Positions 17,996-28,704 of a DNA stretch of 64,000 nucleotides are shown here, piece after piece. The first letter of the stretch is position 1. Every line of letters starts with the position of its first letter. Under the pieces are notes generated by a model. It did no database searches and was not told the origin of the DNA. It saw only the letters and a program-made list of their open reading frames with translations. The DNA comes from Bacteroidales bacterium (GTDB lineage Bacteria > Bacteroidota > Bacteroidia > Bacteroidales > Paludibacteraceae). The stretch spans positions 1 through 64,000 of the forward strand of contig SUXD01000007.1 of NCBI GenBank assembly GCA_015061145.1, in the 5' to 3' direction. Position numbers and translations under genes: made by a program.

Positions 17996-20900
17996 TTATT
18001 TTGCGTATTGTTCTATTTCTTTATTGATATCCTGATTGTCGATGTCATCAAATTTAATAGGCTTGATTTTCTCCTGCAGATATTGGAATATTACGAACAA
18101 CGACGGAACCACAAAAATCTGGAATATCATGCCTAAAAGCATGCCGCCTATTGTTGCCGAGCCCAAAGCTCTGTTACCGTTGGCTCCTGCACCCATGGCA
18201 AACATCATCGGAAGCAGTCCGACAATCATGGCTAGCGAAGTCATCAGGATTGGACGCAAACGGGCGGCAGCGCCAAGTATTGCTGCCCAAGTGAGTCCCA
18301 TGCCTATGCGTCGGCGCTCGAGCGCAAACTCAACGATAAGGATGGCGTTTTTGGCAAGCAATCCAATAAGCATAATCAATGCGATTTGCATATAGATGTT
18401 ATTCGACGCACTGCTGAATATAGGAATGATGGAGTTCAAGCCGCCCATCAGGTGTGCAAACAGGAACGAACCTGCCAGACCGAAGGGCACCGAAAGCAAA
18501 ACGGCGAATGGTACGACATAACTTTCGTATTGTGCCGAAAGTAGCAAATATACGAATGCGAAGCATAGGATAAAAATAAGAATCGTAGTGCTTCCGCTTG
18601 ACGACTCTTCTTCGCGCGTCATGCCGGAGAATTCAAAGCTGTATCCCACGGGCAGATGTTGCGCCGCTGTTTCTTTGATGGCTTCAATAGCCTGACCGCT
18701 GGTGTATCCCGTGGCGGGACTTCCGTCGACCGACATGGAGGTGTAAAGGTTGAAACGGTTGATGATGTCAGGACCGTAAACCTTGTGCATGCTCATAAAT
18801 TGAGTGATAGGTGCCATTTCGGCGCCGTTTCTCACTTTAATGCTGTTGAGCGATTCAAGATCGCCGCGCTTCTGCGGGTCGGCTTGCAGCATGACACGGT
18901 ACAGTTTTCCGAAACGGTTGAAGTTCGAAACATACATACCTCCATAATATCCTTGCAATGTCGTGAGAATGGTGCTTGGACTGATGCCGGCTTTCTTGCA
19001 GGCAGCCACATCTACATCTACCATATATTGCGGATAGTTCGGACTGAAGGAGGTCTGTGCTGATGAAATTTCAGGACGTTCGTTCAGCTTGGCGAGGAAG
19101 TTTTGCGCTACTTCGTAGAACTTGTCAAGACTGCCGCCGGTTTTGTCCTGCAGGTTGAAGGTGAAACCATTTGTTACACTGTATCCGGGAATCATTGGAG
19201 GCGCAAAGAAGAAAATCTGTGCATCCTTGAATTCCTCTCGGCATTGCAGATAGAGCAATCCGGAGAGTACATCCGAGCGTTCTTTGATAGTCTGCTCCAG
19301 CGAACCTCTTCGTTCTTCCCAGTTGCGGAGTTTGCAGATGAACGAACCGTAAGATGGACCTTGACCTGACATGAAACTGTATCCGATAATCATGGTACGG
19401 CTTTCTATGGCATGGTTTTCGCTCAAAATGGCGTCAACCTTATTCAGCACTTCTTCGGTACGCTCGAGTGTGGTACCCGCAGGCATCGAAACTACACCCA
19501 TAATAGTGCCGACATCTTCGTTAGGGACAAGGCCCGTGGGGGTTACATTCATCAAGTAACCGAGCAGGAAGAATGAAATCACTACGGCTACAATAGAAAT
19601 GAGTGGACGCTCTACCAATTTGCGCACGTGTTTCTTGTACTTCTCAAGCAGTTTGTTGTAGAAGTTGTTGAAAGCATCATGAAAACGCTTGGTGAAGATA
19701 CCAATGAGGGCAATGAGAGCAATGACACTGAAAATTACAAGCATCAGGATGTTCTCAAAACTAAATGCGCCGATAATCATGCCAATGATGGTAGCGATAA
19801 GGCAAATAATGGTTATGGCCGGATGCATCAGTTTATAGAAACCGCCAGTATATTTCTTTTTCATCTGATTGCGCGCTTCGCCCATGGCTATGTTCATTTT
19901 CTCTTTGGTGGTGAGTTCTTCGCCGTCTTCATTATGTGCCTTGAGGAACAAAGCGCAAAGTGCAGGACTCAGCGTGAGGGCGTTCAAAGCAGAGAATCCG
20001 ATGGCGATGGCCATTGTCAGACCGAACTGTTGGTAGAATGTACCTGATGTGCCGGGCATGAAACTTACCGGGATAAATACGGCCATCATCACCAGCGTAA
20101 TGGATACGATGGCGCCGCCCAATTCGTTCATGGCATCGATTGAGGCCTTGGTGGTTGATTTATAACCTAAGTCGAGTTTGGCGTGAACGCCTTCTACCAC
20201 CACTATGGCATCGTCCACCACTATGGCAATGGCGAGCACCATGGCGCACAGCGTAAGCAAGTTGATAGAGAATCCAATGACATATAGCGCAAAGAATGTA
20301 CCTATAAGTGCCACAGGAATGGCGATAGATGGTATCAAAGTCGAACGGAAATCCTGCAAAAACAGATATACTACGATGAACACCAAAATGAAGGCTTCTA
20401 TCAAAGTTTTGATAACCTCATGTATTGAGGCGAAAAGAAAGTCGTTGACATTCTGTTGAATACGGATTTTCATTCCAGGAGGCAATGTCTGTTCTGTCTC
20501 TTTCAACAGTTTCTGCAACTCTTGCACTGTCTCTGTCGCATTTGAACCTGCCGATTGGAAAACTACGCACGAAACGCCATTCTTACCGTCGGTCTTCGCT
20601 TTCACTGCATAAGTGAGTCGCCCGAGTTCTACATCGGCCACATCTTTCAAACGAAGGATATTACCGTCTTGATCGGCGCTGATGACGATGTTTTCAAACT
20701 CTTCAGGCTTTTCCAGACGACCTTTATAACGCAAGGTGTATTGAAAGCTTTTGTTGCTGTTTTCGCCGATGGCGCCCGGAGCAGCTTCAATGTTCTGTTC
20801 TGCAAGCACAGCAGTAATGTCTGACGGCATCAGGTGATATTGTGCCATTACATCGGGTTTCAGCCATATACGCATAGAGTAGGAGGCGCCGAGCATCATG

Positions 20901-21427
20901 GCTTCGCCTACACCTTTCACACGCTTTACTTGCGGTATGATGTTGATGTCGGCATAGTTTTCTACAAATTCAGTAGAGTAGCGTCCTTCATCGTCGTAGA
21001 TGGAGAATACCATAAGCATACTGGTTTGACGCTTCTGCGTTAGCACACCTACGCGGGTCACTTCTGAAGGCAGAAATCCCAATGCCTTGCTGACGCGGTT
21101 CTGCACTTTCACTGCCGCCATGTCTGGGTCGGTGCCTTGTTTAAAAGTGACAGATATGTTGGCAGTACCGTTGTTGGTGGCCGAAGATGTCATGTAAAGC
21201 ATGTCTTCCACACCGTTTATCTCCTCTTCGATAGGAGCCACCACAGAGTTAAGCACAGTTTGTGCGTCGGCACCGGTATATGATGTGCTTACGCTGATGG
21301 TAGGAGGTGCGATGTCGGGATATTGCATGATGGGAAGAGAAACAATACCCAACAGACCCAGCACAACTATAAAAATAGAGATTACAGTTGAGAGAACGGG
21401 GCGTTTTATAAAAGTATCTAGTTTCAT
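17996..21427 (-). CDS. RND multidrug efflux permease (HAE1/AcrB type)
   Basis: 1143 aa, about 90 longer than AcrB. Extra length sits around residues 500-600 between the two halves (AHNEDGEELTTKEKMNIAMGEARNQMKKK plus added hydrophobic segments). Starts MKLDTFIKRPVLSTVISIFI. The proton-relay pair is in AIVVDDAIVVVEG. The porter domain contains GVGEAMMLGASYSMRIWLKP. It is an inner-membrane trimer that exports drugs or envelope toxins using the proton gradient. Second gene of the operon. Confidence 0.95.
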   Translation of the reverse strand: MKLDTFIKRPVLSTVISIFIVVLGLLGIVSLPIMQYPDIAPPTISVSTSYTGADAQTVLNSVVAPIEEEINGVEDMLYMTSSATNNGTANISVTFKQGTDPDMAAVKVQNRVSKALGFLPSEVTRVGVLTQKRQTSMLMVFSIYDDEGRYSTEFVENYADINIIPQVKRVKGVGEAMMLGASYSMRIWLKPDVMAQYHLMPSDITAVLAEQNIEAAPGAIGENSNKSFQYTLRYKGRLEKPEEFENIVISADQDGNILRLKDVADVELGRLTYAVKAKTDGKNGVSCVVFQSAGSNATETVQELQKLLKETEQTLPPGMKIRIQQNVNDFLFASIHEVIKTLIEAFILVFIVVYLFLQDFRSTLIPSIAIPVALIGTFFALYVIGFSINLLTLCAMVLAIAIVVDDAIVVVEGVHAKLDLGYKSTTKASIDAMNELGGAIVSITLVMMAVFIPVSFMPGTSGTFYQQFGLTMAIAIGFSALNALTLSPALCALFLKAHNEDGEELTTKEKMNIAMGEARNQMKKKYTGGFYKLMHPAITIICLIATIIGMIIGAFSFENILMLVIFSVIALIALIGIFTKRFHDAFNNFYNKLLEKYKKHVRKLVERPLISIVAVVISFFLLGYLMNVTPTGLVPNEDVGTIMGVVSMPAGTTLERTEEVLNKVDAILSENHAIESRTMIIGYSFMSGQGPSYGSFICKLRNWEERRGSLEQTIKERSDVLSGLLYLQCREEFKDAQIFFFAPPMIPGYSVTNGFTFNLQDKTGGSLDKFYEVAQNFLAKLNERPEISSAQTSFSPNYPQYMVDVDVAACKKAGISPSTILTTLQGYYGGMYVSNFNRFGKLYRVMLQADPQKRGDLESLNSIKVRNGAEMAPITQFMSMHKVYGPDIINRFNLYTSMSVDGSPATGYTSGQAIEAIKETAAQHLPVGYSFEFSGMTREEESSSGSTTILIFILCFAFVYLLLSAQYESYVVPFAVLLSVPFGLAGSFLFAHLMGGLNSIIPIFSSASNNIYMQIALIMLIGLLAKNAILIVEFALERRRIGMGLTWAAILGAAARLRPILMTSLAMIVGLLPMMFAMGAGANGNRALGSATIGGMLLGMIFQIFVVPSLFVIFQYLQEKIKPIKFDDIDNQDINKEIEQYAK

Positions 21428-21449
21428 TTTTGTTCTTTTTTATTGCGTA

Positions 21450-22565
21450 TTATTCTTTTATCGGATTGATTTTCATGCCGTCTTTAAGACTTGGAATGCC
21501 TTCTACTACTACTTGGTCGCCAGATTTCAGTCCTTCGGTGACAACAAATGTCTTGCCGTCGTCGATGTTCAGAGTCGAAATCTCAGTGTTGGTCACTGTG
21601 CTGTCAGCATTCAGCACATACACATATCTCTTGTCTTGTATCTCGTAACTGATGCTCTGCGGAATGGTAATGGCATTTTCTTCTACATAAGGGAACAGCA
21701 CAACGCCGGTACTTCCGCTGCGCAGCAGGCGGTCGGCGTTTTTGAACGAAGCGCGCACAGTGATTGAACCGGTAACAGGGTCCACAACGCCACTGATGGT
21801 CTCAATGGTGCCTTCGCCATCGTATAAGCTGCCGTCAGAGAGGCGAAGCTTCAGTTTCGGCATTTTGGAGATAATGTTATTGGTATTGCCGTATTGACGA
21901 TTGTATTTCAGCAGTTCTTTTTCTGTCATTGAGAAGTATGCGTACATTTCCGAAATGTCAGACACTACAGTCAGTGGGGTGGCATTTGTCGGCCCTACAA
22001 GGCTTCCGCGTCTGTAAGGAATGCTTCCAACGATACCGTCGGATGGGCTTGTCACTTTTGTAAACGAGAGGTTTTGCTGTGCTCTCACCAGGTCGGCTTC
22101 TCTTTGCAGCAAGGTGGCTTCCGCCGATTTCAGTGAGTTTTCTGCCGATTGGCGTTCAAAGTCGCTGATAATGTTTCGTTTGTATAGTTCGTTTTTGTTT
22201 TCCGAAGCGAGGCGAGCGGTTGCCACGGCAGCTTTTGCCGATTCTACGGCAGCTTTTGCCGATTCTACGGCAGCTTCGTATTGTACGGGATCTATTCTGA
22301 AAAGCGTCTGTCCTTTTTTAACGGTTGCACCCTCGTCAACGCAGAGTTCTACGATGAATCCGCTCACTTGAGGACGAATTTCAATATCCTGCTTTCCTTT
22401 GATGGTAACTGGATAAGACGAGTTCAAACTTACATTCTGCGGTTTGATGGTTTCTACCTTGAAATCAGTAATTGGTTGCAATGTGAACCCTTTTTTGTTG
22501 CAAGAGCAAACTGATGCGCAAATTGCTGCGGTGATAACGCATTTAGTGATTGATGAATACTTCAT
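21450..22565 (-). CDS. membrane fusion protein (RND periplasmic adaptor)
   Basis: 371 aa starting MKYSSITKCVITAAICASVCSC, with a lipobox Cys at residue 22. An ATG 13 codons upstream is rejected because it precedes a signal peptide. Adaptor features: the lipoyl half IRPQVSGFIVELCVDEGATVKKGQTLFRID, a helical hairpin with an exact duplicated AAVESAK unit, and the second lipoyl half VTSPSDGIVGSI. It bridges the permease and the outer-membrane channel. First gene of its operon. Confidence 0.94.
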   Translation of the reverse strand: MKYSSITKCVITAAICASVCSCNKKGFTLQPITDFKVETIKPQNVSLNSSYPVTIKGKQDIEIRPQVSGFIVELCVDEGATVKKGQTLFRIDPVQYEAAVESAKAAVESAKAAVATARLASENKNELYKRNIISDFERQSAENSLKSAEATLLQREADLVRAQQNLSFTKVTSPSDGIVGSIPYRRGSLVGPTNATPLTVVSDISEMYAYFSMTEKELLKYNRQYGNTNNIISKMPKLKLRLSDGSLYDGEGTIETISGVVDPVTGSITVRASFKNADRLLRSGSTGVVLFPYVEENAITIPQSISYEIQDKRYVYVLNADSTVTNTEISTLNIDDGKTFVVTEGLKSGDQVVVEGIPSLKDGMKINPIKE

Positions 22566-22720
22566 AAAATGTATATATTTGTTTTGTTTTATAACTCCGT
22601 TCAAAATTTTTTGCGAAAGTACACAAAATAAACGTCATTGTTAAATGGTTTATTGCTTTATTTTCGTTTTGGAATAGAATTAGAGAAAAAATGAACATTT
22701 GGGTCGAAGCATATATACAT

Positions 22721-22754
22721 ACAAAGGGCGAGATACAGTATCTCAGCCCTTTGT
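22721..22754 (-). terminator. terminator of the upstream RND operon
   Basis: Long imperfect palindrome: ACAAAGGGC...GCCCTTTGT with an inner GAGATA/TATCTC stem. It lies 63 bp past the PG0541-like gene and separates the two efflux operons. Confidence 0.65.
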
Positions 22755-22816
22755 ATATAGCATCCAAGCTGCTTAGAAGAATGCTTGCCGCTTGATGTTT
22801 GTTTTGTCTGTAAGTA

Positions 22817-23110
22817 TTACACCGTTTTTTCTACATTCCAGACAAATGCGCGTACGCCCACTTCTTTGTTTCGGTTGTCGAGCTTTTTCACATAATGCAG
22901 CAGTTCGTCCACTTTGTCGTCTTCTACCACCGTAATGATGGCGGAATTCATTTCTGGCCAAGTGTGTGTGCCGCGACGCGGCTCGCCATCTACCGAGCCT
23001 CGCCCTTGTACATTTTCCCAAAAGGTGAACCCTTTTATCTGTAAGCGGTCGAGCATATATTCCACACGCTCGGTGTTCGCTTGATTGAATATGATAAAAA
23101 CAGATTTCAT
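22817..23110 (-). CDS. PG0541 family transporter-associated PII-like protein
   Basis: 97 aa. MKSVFIIFNQANTERVEYMLDRLQIKGFTFWENVQGRGS...HTWPEMNSAIITVVEDDKVDELLHYVKKL has the ferredoxin-like PII fold pattern and matches the PG0541 family found after RND pumps in Bacteroidota. It probably binds a small ligand or nucleotide and modulates the pump. It is the last gene of the TolC-adaptor-permease operon, 14 bp after the permease. Confidence 0.82.
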   Translation of the reverse strand: MKSVFIIFNQANTERVEYMLDRLQIKGFTFWENVQGRGSVDGEPRRGTHTWPEMNSAIITVVEDDKVDELLHYVKKLDNRNKEVGVRAFVWNVEKTV

Positions 23111-23124
23111 AACGTTATTTTTGC

Positions 23125-26100
23125 TTATTCTTCGTCATTATTCTTAAAATCCACTCTGCTGTCAATTACCACGTCGTCTGGCATGTCAAAGAAGATGAAT
23201 GTCTTGCGTATCTTCTCTGCATTGTCTCTTTCGCCATGACGCGAGAAGATGGCGTAAAGCACAGGCACTACGATAAGTGTAATCATGGTTGATACAAGCA
23301 GACCGCCGATTACCACTACGCCCATTGGCACCCAAGTTTCAGAACCTTCGCTTGTGCTCAGCACCATAGGCACCATACCAAGTATGGTTGTCATGGCTGT
23401 CATCAGCACAGGACGCAAACGGGATTGCCCTGAAAGGGCTATCGCTTCGTTCAGCTCATAACCGCGGTCGCGCATCAAGTTGATGTAATCGACAAGCACG
23501 ATACCGTTCTTTACCACGATACCCACCAGCAATATGACACCCAAGGCACCTACCACGTTCAGCGTAATGCCGGTTATCAGCAATGCCAGAATAACACCCG
23601 AGACAGCGAATGGTATTGACATCATGATGATGAACGGCTTGGAGAACGACTCGAACTGCGATGCCATCACCACATATACCAGCAGCACAATGAGCAAGAA
23701 TAGCAGAATCATGTCGCTGAAGGTTTCTTGCTGTTCTTCGTAGGTACCGCCGATAGTCACGAGAATTTCTTGTGGCACCTCCATCTTGTCTATTTCGGCC
23801 TGGATGTTTGTCGCCAATTCGCCCAACGAAATGTCAACGGGGCGCGCAGTCACAGTGCAGACACGTTCACGGCGCTTGCGCTCGATGTTAGGCGGGCACC
23901 AGTACTCTTTGATGTCAGCTATTTCTTTCAGTTTTATCTGTTCGCCGGCAGGTGTGTTCAGCGTGAATTCTTCCAGCTTGGATATGGTGTTGCGGTAGTC
24001 TTCTTGCAGACGCACCACAATGTCATATTCTTCGCCGTCTTCTTTCAAGTAGCCGGCATTCATACCATTCACGCGCGAACGGATGTACGATGCCACCATT
24101 GCTTCGCTTAAGCCGTGCAGGGCAAGTTTCTCCTTGTCGAAGATTATTTGCAGTTCGGCGCGGTCTTCCTCACGGCTGACGTTGATGTCGCGGGCGCCTT
24201 CTACCGATTTGAGGCGTTGTTTCAGTTCTGCTACAAAGGCGTTCGTCTTGTCAAAGTCATATCCGTAAACCTCTACATCCACTGTGTTGTTGCCTCCTGC
24301 GCCGCCGCCGTTCGAGGTGGAGACGGTGTAGTTTATCACTTCAGGCATCTTGTCAAATTCCTTACGGATGTTTTCTGCCATTTCGAAGATAGTAAAATCG
24401 CGTTCGTACATCTTTGTCGTACGAATTGTCATGCTGATTTTGTTGTTTGTGGCCGACGAGAACAGGGCTGAAATGCCGGCGTCGTCGTTGCTACCTGTCG
24501 TTGACGATATGATGCGTACATCCTTAGGATAAAGCGCAAAGATGCGGGCTTCTATGTCGCGTGCCACTTTCATCGATTCTTCTACGCGCGTGCCTCGTTG
24601 CAGTTCAACGGTGATTGACATTCGTCCTTGGTCGTTCTCTGCCATAAAGTCGGTGCCGATGAATCCGAGGAACATAGGCAGCAATGACAGGATAAAGATA
24701 GCCACTACTGTGATGATTGTAATGGTTTTGTGAGTCAGACAGGCGCGGAGCGCATTTGCATAAAAAGCGTCTATCTTGTCCAAAGCTTTTACCACAGTAT
24801 TTTGGTAAGTGATGCGACGTTTTTTGATTTTTTCCTTTGTCTTGTCCAGTATCAGCGTTCTTGCTTTCAAAAGTTTAGATGAGAGCATCGGTGTCAGCGT
24901 GATAGCCACCAAGGTTGAGGTACATACCACGATGGTCACAATCCAACCCAACTCGCGGAAGATGATGCCCGCCATTCCGCTCAGCGTGGTGAGCGGCACG
25001 AAAACGGCTACAATAACCAATGTTGTGGCAATTACCGATACCCAAACTTCGTTTGTGGCGTAGATGGCTGCTTCGCGCGGACTGGCGCCTCTGCTGATAT
25101 GCTTGTCGATGTTCTCGAGCACCACTATCGCGTCGTCCACCACCATACCGATGGCAATGTTCAAGGATGACAGCGAAATCATGTTCAACGAGCTGTCGGT
25201 GAACAGCAGGTAGATGAACGACACCACCAACGAAATAGGAATGGTGACGCCGATGATGATTGTTGCGCGCCATTTTCCCAAGAAGAACAGCACCACAAGC
25301 ACCACGAATATCAGGGCGTAGATAACGGTTTCCGACAATCCAGAAATGGCGTTCTCGATAAATTCAGAACCGTCGTAAATGATTTCCATCTTGATGTCGG
25401 GCGGCAAAGTCTTTTGGATTTTCTCCATTTCTTTGCGCACATCGCTGGCAATTTGTACGGTGTTGGCTCCTGTCTGCTTCATGATGACCAGACGCACACC
25501 GTCTCGACCGTTGATTTTTTCGTCGAGCGTAAGGTCTTTTATGGTGTCGCGCACAACAGCAAGGTCGCGCACAAACACTTTGCGTCCGTCGGGCATCGAG
25601 GCTACCACCACATTGTTTATCTCTTCGCTGCTTTTGTATTCGCCTTCAACGCGCAACTGATATTGCTCACGCCCCATTTTTACAGAACCGGAGGCCAAGT
25701 TCAGGTTGTTGTTGCTGATGGCTTGTCCTACCTGCTCCAGACTGATGTTGTAGGCATCTATTTTGTTAGGGTCGAGGTCGATATAAATATAGCGGTCGGG
25801 GGCACCCGAGAGCGAAAGGTTACCGATGCCGTCGATACGGTTGAGCACATTGATGACCTTGTCGTTCAGAATCTTGTCGAGTCCAGGGTAGCTTTCGTCG
25901 GCAGTGATGGCATACTGCATGATAGGCATCATGCTCGTGTTGAACTTGAAGATGATCGGCGTGCTGGCTCCTTCGGGCAGTTCGTCTTTCACCCACTCCA
26001 ACGCGTTACGGATGTCGTTCACGGCTTCGTCCATGTCCTCGCCCCATTGGAATTCCAAAGTGATCAACGACATGTTGTCTTTCGAGGTGGAGGTTATCTC

Positions 26101-26334
26101 CTTCAGACCGTCAACCGAGTTCAGGTTGTTCTCCAGCAATTTTGTTACGTTGGTCTCTATTTCGCTGCCGTTGGCACCGGCATACGTTGTCATCACGGAA
26201 ATGTAAGGGGGCTCCATTTCCGGATATTGGTCAATTGGCAGTTTGTTCAGCGAGAACAAACCCAATATGATGACCGCAACAAATATCAGCAGGGTTGTAA
26301 TCGGCTTGTTTATGGCACTTTTGTAAATACTCAT
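23125..26334 (-). CDS. RND efflux permease
   Basis: 1069 aa. Starts MSIYKSAINKPITTLLIFVAVIILG. The proton-relay motif is GMVVDDAIVVLENIDKHI. Twelve membrane segments are expected, with porter loops between TM1/2 and TM7/8. Compared with the other permease in this window it has the normal AcrB-like length and a different N-terminus, so it is not a recent duplicate. The operon order is TolC, adaptor, permease, PII-like regulator. Confidence 0.95.
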   Translation of the reverse strand: MSIYKSAINKPITTLLIFVAVIILGLFSLNKLPIDQYPEMEPPYISVMTTYAGANGSEIETNVTKLLENNLNSVDGLKEITSTSKDNMSLITLEFQWGEDMDEAVNDIRNALEWVKDELPEGASTPIIFKFNTSMMPIMQYAITADESYPGLDKILNDKVINVLNRIDGIGNLSLSGAPDRYIYIDLDPNKIDAYNISLEQVGQAISNNNLNLASGSVKMGREQYQLRVEGEYKSSEEINNVVVASMPDGRKVFVRDLAVVRDTIKDLTLDEKINGRDGVRLVIMKQTGANTVQIASDVRKEMEKIQKTLPPDIKMEIIYDGSEFIENAISGLSETVIYALIFVVLVVLFFLGKWRATIIIGVTIPISLVVSFIYLLFTDSSLNMISLSSLNIAIGMVVDDAIVVLENIDKHISRGASPREAAIYATNEVWVSVIATTLVIVAVFVPLTTLSGMAGIIFRELGWIVTIVVCTSTLVAITLTPMLSSKLLKARTLILDKTKEKIKKRRITYQNTVVKALDKIDAFYANALRACLTHKTITIITVVAIFILSLLPMFLGFIGTDFMAENDQGRMSITVELQRGTRVEESMKVARDIEARIFALYPKDVRIISSTTGSNDDAGISALFSSATNNKISMTIRTTKMYERDFTIFEMAENIRKEFDKMPEVINYTVSTSNGGGAGGNNTVDVEVYGYDFDKTNAFVAELKQRLKSVEGARDINVSREEDRAELQIIFDKEKLALHGLSEAMVASYIRSRVNGMNAGYLKEDGEEYDIVVRLQEDYRNTISKLEEFTLNTPAGEQIKLKEIADIKEYWCPPNIERKRRERVCTVTARPVDISLGELATNIQAEIDKMEVPQEILVTIGGTYEEQQETFSDMILLFLLIVLLVYVVMASQFESFSKPFIIMMSIPFAVSGVILALLITGITLNVVGALGVILLVGIVVKNGIVLVDYINLMRDRGYELNEAIALSGQSRLRPVLMTAMTTILGMVPMVLSTSEGSETWVPMGVVVIGGLLVSTMITLIVVPVLYAIFSRHGERDNAEKIRKTFIFFDMPDDVVIDSRVDFKNNDEE

Positions 26335-26358
26335 TTCTTGAAAGATTATTTGTTGCTA

Positions 26359-27384
26359 TTATTCTTCGTTCATTATATTCAGCTTCACGCCGTCAACCAA
26401 GCGCGCTTGTCCTACAACGATAATTTCGCTACCGTTGTTCACTTCGTCTGAGATGATTTCCACTTGGTCGTCGAAGCGCTGGCCCATTTGCACGTCAATG
26501 CGTTTAGCATGTCCGTTTTCGTTTACGAAAATGTAGCGGTTGTTCGAGCCTTGCAGCTTGAGCACCGACTGGTATGGCACAACCATAGCCGACACTTTCC
26601 CGAAGTTCAGCGAGATATATACATACATGCCCGGACGCAGGGTTTCTCTGCCGTTTGGCACTTTCACTTTCACTTTGAATGTGTGTGTCGAGGCGTCTAT
26701 CGTTGGATAGATGGTCTCTATTTTGGCGTCAAACTTCTTGCCTTCGTATATGTTGGAGGTCAGGCTCACCGGCATGCCTTCTTTGATGTATGGGAAATAC
26801 GATTCAGGTATGTTCACATACGCCTTGAGGGTGGAGATTTGCATCAAGGTGAGAATAGGCGAACCGGTGTAAAGTTCTCCGTTCTCATAGTTCTTTTCTG
26901 TTATCACACCCGAAAAAGGCGCTTTCACGTAAGTGTTGGTGAGCAGGTTGTCCAGGCTCTCCTTTTGAATGTCGTATTGCGCTTTTGTCTGGTCGTAGGT
27001 TTGTTTCGAGATGTTGTCCGACTCGTTGAGGCGCGAAACGCGGTCGAAATCCTTTTTGAGGTTTTCTACATTCAGCTTGGCCTGTATGTAGGCTGTTTCG
27101 TCCATCTTCACCAGCAGTTGGCCGGCTGATACCTTTGAGCCGACATCCACCAGAATCTGACGGATATGACCTTGCAAAGTGGGGGCGATGGCTACCTTCT
27201 CGTATGCTTCGAGGGTGGTCGAGAGCTCCAGCTCACGGTTCACTTCCGTTTTCTGCAATGTCATCGTTCTCACATTTTCCACTCGCTCCTTCTCTTCAGT
27301 TTGGGCATCTTTTTTCGACGAGCACGACACCGAGAATGCAGCTATTCCCAGGATTGTCGCAATGATTCTTACATTCATTTTCAT
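26359..27384 (-). CDS. RND periplasmic adaptor lipoprotein
   Basis: 341 aa. Signal peptide with lipobox ending FSVSCSSKK (Cys21). Lipoyl half-motifs IAPTLQGHIRQILVDVGSKVSAGQLLVKMD and VKAPFSGVITEKNYENGELYTG flank a helical hairpin. It couples the permease to the TolC channel. Spacing of 24 bp to the permease gene indicates one transcript. Confidence 0.93.
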   Translation of the reverse strand: MKMNVRIIATILGIAAFSVSCSSKKDAQTEEKERVENVRTMTLQKTEVNRELELSTTLEAYEKVAIAPTLQGHIRQILVDVGSKVSAGQLLVKMDETAYIQAKLNVENLKKDFDRVSRLNESDNISKQTYDQTKAQYDIQKESLDNLLTNTYVKAPFSGVITEKNYENGELYTGSPILTLMQISTLKAYVNIPESYFPYIKEGMPVSLTSNIYEGKKFDAKIETIYPTIDASTHTFKVKVKVPNGRETLRPGMYVYISLNFGKVSAMVVPYQSVLKLQGSNNRYIFVNENGHAKRIDVQMGQRFDDQVEIISDEVNNGSEIIVVGQARLVDGVKLNIMNEE

Positions 27385-27408
27385 ATAGATAATTTTTTAT
27401 TTTTTTCG

Positions 27409-28704
27409 TTATAGTGTATTCAGCAGATATTGCAGCTTGGTTTGTGCGGTCAGCACATCGTTCATGGCCGACACATAAGCGTTCTGAGCCGTAATCAGAT
27501 TGTTGCTTATCGTAATCAGGTCGGTGCTCGAGATGACGCCTTCCGAGTATTTCTGCGAACTTTTATCAAATATTCGTTGATATACTTCCACATTCTTCTT
27601 CTGAATCCGGTATGATTCTATCGAAGTCTGCAGCAAGAAGCGCAATGTCTTTTCTTTCATCAGCAGCCCGTCAACGGCGTCGTCTTTTGCCAACTCGGCC
27701 GTCAGCACATCGTATTTTGCCTGACGCACTTTAGAGAGGCGCTCGGCGCTCGAAAACAGCGGAACGCTCAGGGTTGCGCCCACCGTGTGCGGGTTCGACA
27801 TGTTAAAGCCTGCGTCTTTATTGAAGTAGGTCTTGTTGTTGTACTGATAGTAGGCGCTCAGCGTAGGGCCGTATGCCCATTTGTTCAGCTGCACTTGGCG
27901 TTTGGCAAGTTCTATGTTCTTGTCTATCAGTTGAATATTGTAGTCGTTTTTCACATCGTAGGTGGTGCCTAGCACTTGCATGATGTTGTCCTCATCCAGC
28001 AGGTCGTCCAGTTCTTGTGTCAGGTCTATCTCTGTATCAGCGTTGGCGCAAAGAATGATGCGGAGCGAGTTGTAGGCAATCTCAATGTTCTGCTCTAGCG
28101 AGCGGATGGAGTTGTCGAGCGACAGCACCTGCACTTCGATGATGTCGGCGTCGGTGCTTTCCAGTATGCCCACTTCCACGCTTTTTTGGGTGGCTTCAGC
28201 CAAACGGTTCAGGTTGTTGCGGCTGTCGAGCAGCAGCTCTTTCGATTTCTCGGCAAGCAATACCGCCAGATAAGCTTCGGTGATTTGATTCTTTATGTCG
28301 AGTTCAGAAATGTCTTTGTTTGTCTCGGCAAGCGATTTCGACAGCTCGCTCAGTCTGGTGGCCATTATTTGCGCTCCGCTGATGGCAATGGTGGCTTGTA
28401 CAGTGAGTGTGCCGTTGGGGTTCATTGGTATATCATTCCCCATCATCTTCATCTTGTATCCGCACATGTTCACATACGCAAGCGAGGCCTCGGCATGAGG
28501 CAGCATGGTGGCAATGGCTTGCCATTTGGCTTGCTCCGATTTCAATACCGCATAGTCAGCCGTTTTAATTTTTCGGTTGTATGCCAGCGCATATTCCTTC
28601 GCGCCTTGCAACGAGAGCGCTATCTTCGTGCTGTCGCTTACCTGCGAAAAACAGGGGGCCGAAAGCAATAATAGTCCAATACTTAAACTCTTGATTATAT
28701 TCAT
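27409..28704 (-). CDS. TolC family outer-membrane channel
   Basis: 431 aa. Cleavable signal peptide (MNIIKSLSIGLLLLSAPCFS). Two OEP repeats with long helical stretches (SLQGAKEYALAYNRKIKTADYAVLKSEQAKWQ; IQLIDKNIELAKRQVQLNKWAYGPTLSAYYQY). Outer-membrane exit duct of the pump and first gene of the four-gene operon. About 200 bp of non-coding sequence upstream would hold the promoter, but I do not see a clear consensus. Confidence 0.93.
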   Translation of the reverse strand: MNIIKSLSIGLLLLSAPCFSQVSDSTKIALSLQGAKEYALAYNRKIKTADYAVLKSEQAKWQAIATMLPHAEASLAYVNMCGYKMKMMGNDIPMNPNGTLTVQATIAISGAQIMATRLSELSKSLAETNKDISELDIKNQITEAYLAVLLAEKSKELLLDSRNNLNRLAEATQKSVEVGILESTDADIIEVQVLSLDNSIRSLEQNIEIAYNSLRIILCANADTEIDLTQELDDLLDEDNIMQVLGTTYDVKNDYNIQLIDKNIELAKRQVQLNKWAYGPTLSAYYQYNNKTYFNKDAGFNMSNPHTVGATLSVPLFSSAERLSKVRQAKYDVLTAELAKDDAVDGLLMKEKTLRFLLQTSIESYRIQKKNVEVYQRIFDKSSQKYSEGVISSTDLITISNNLITAQNAYVSAMNDVLTAQTKLQYLLNTL

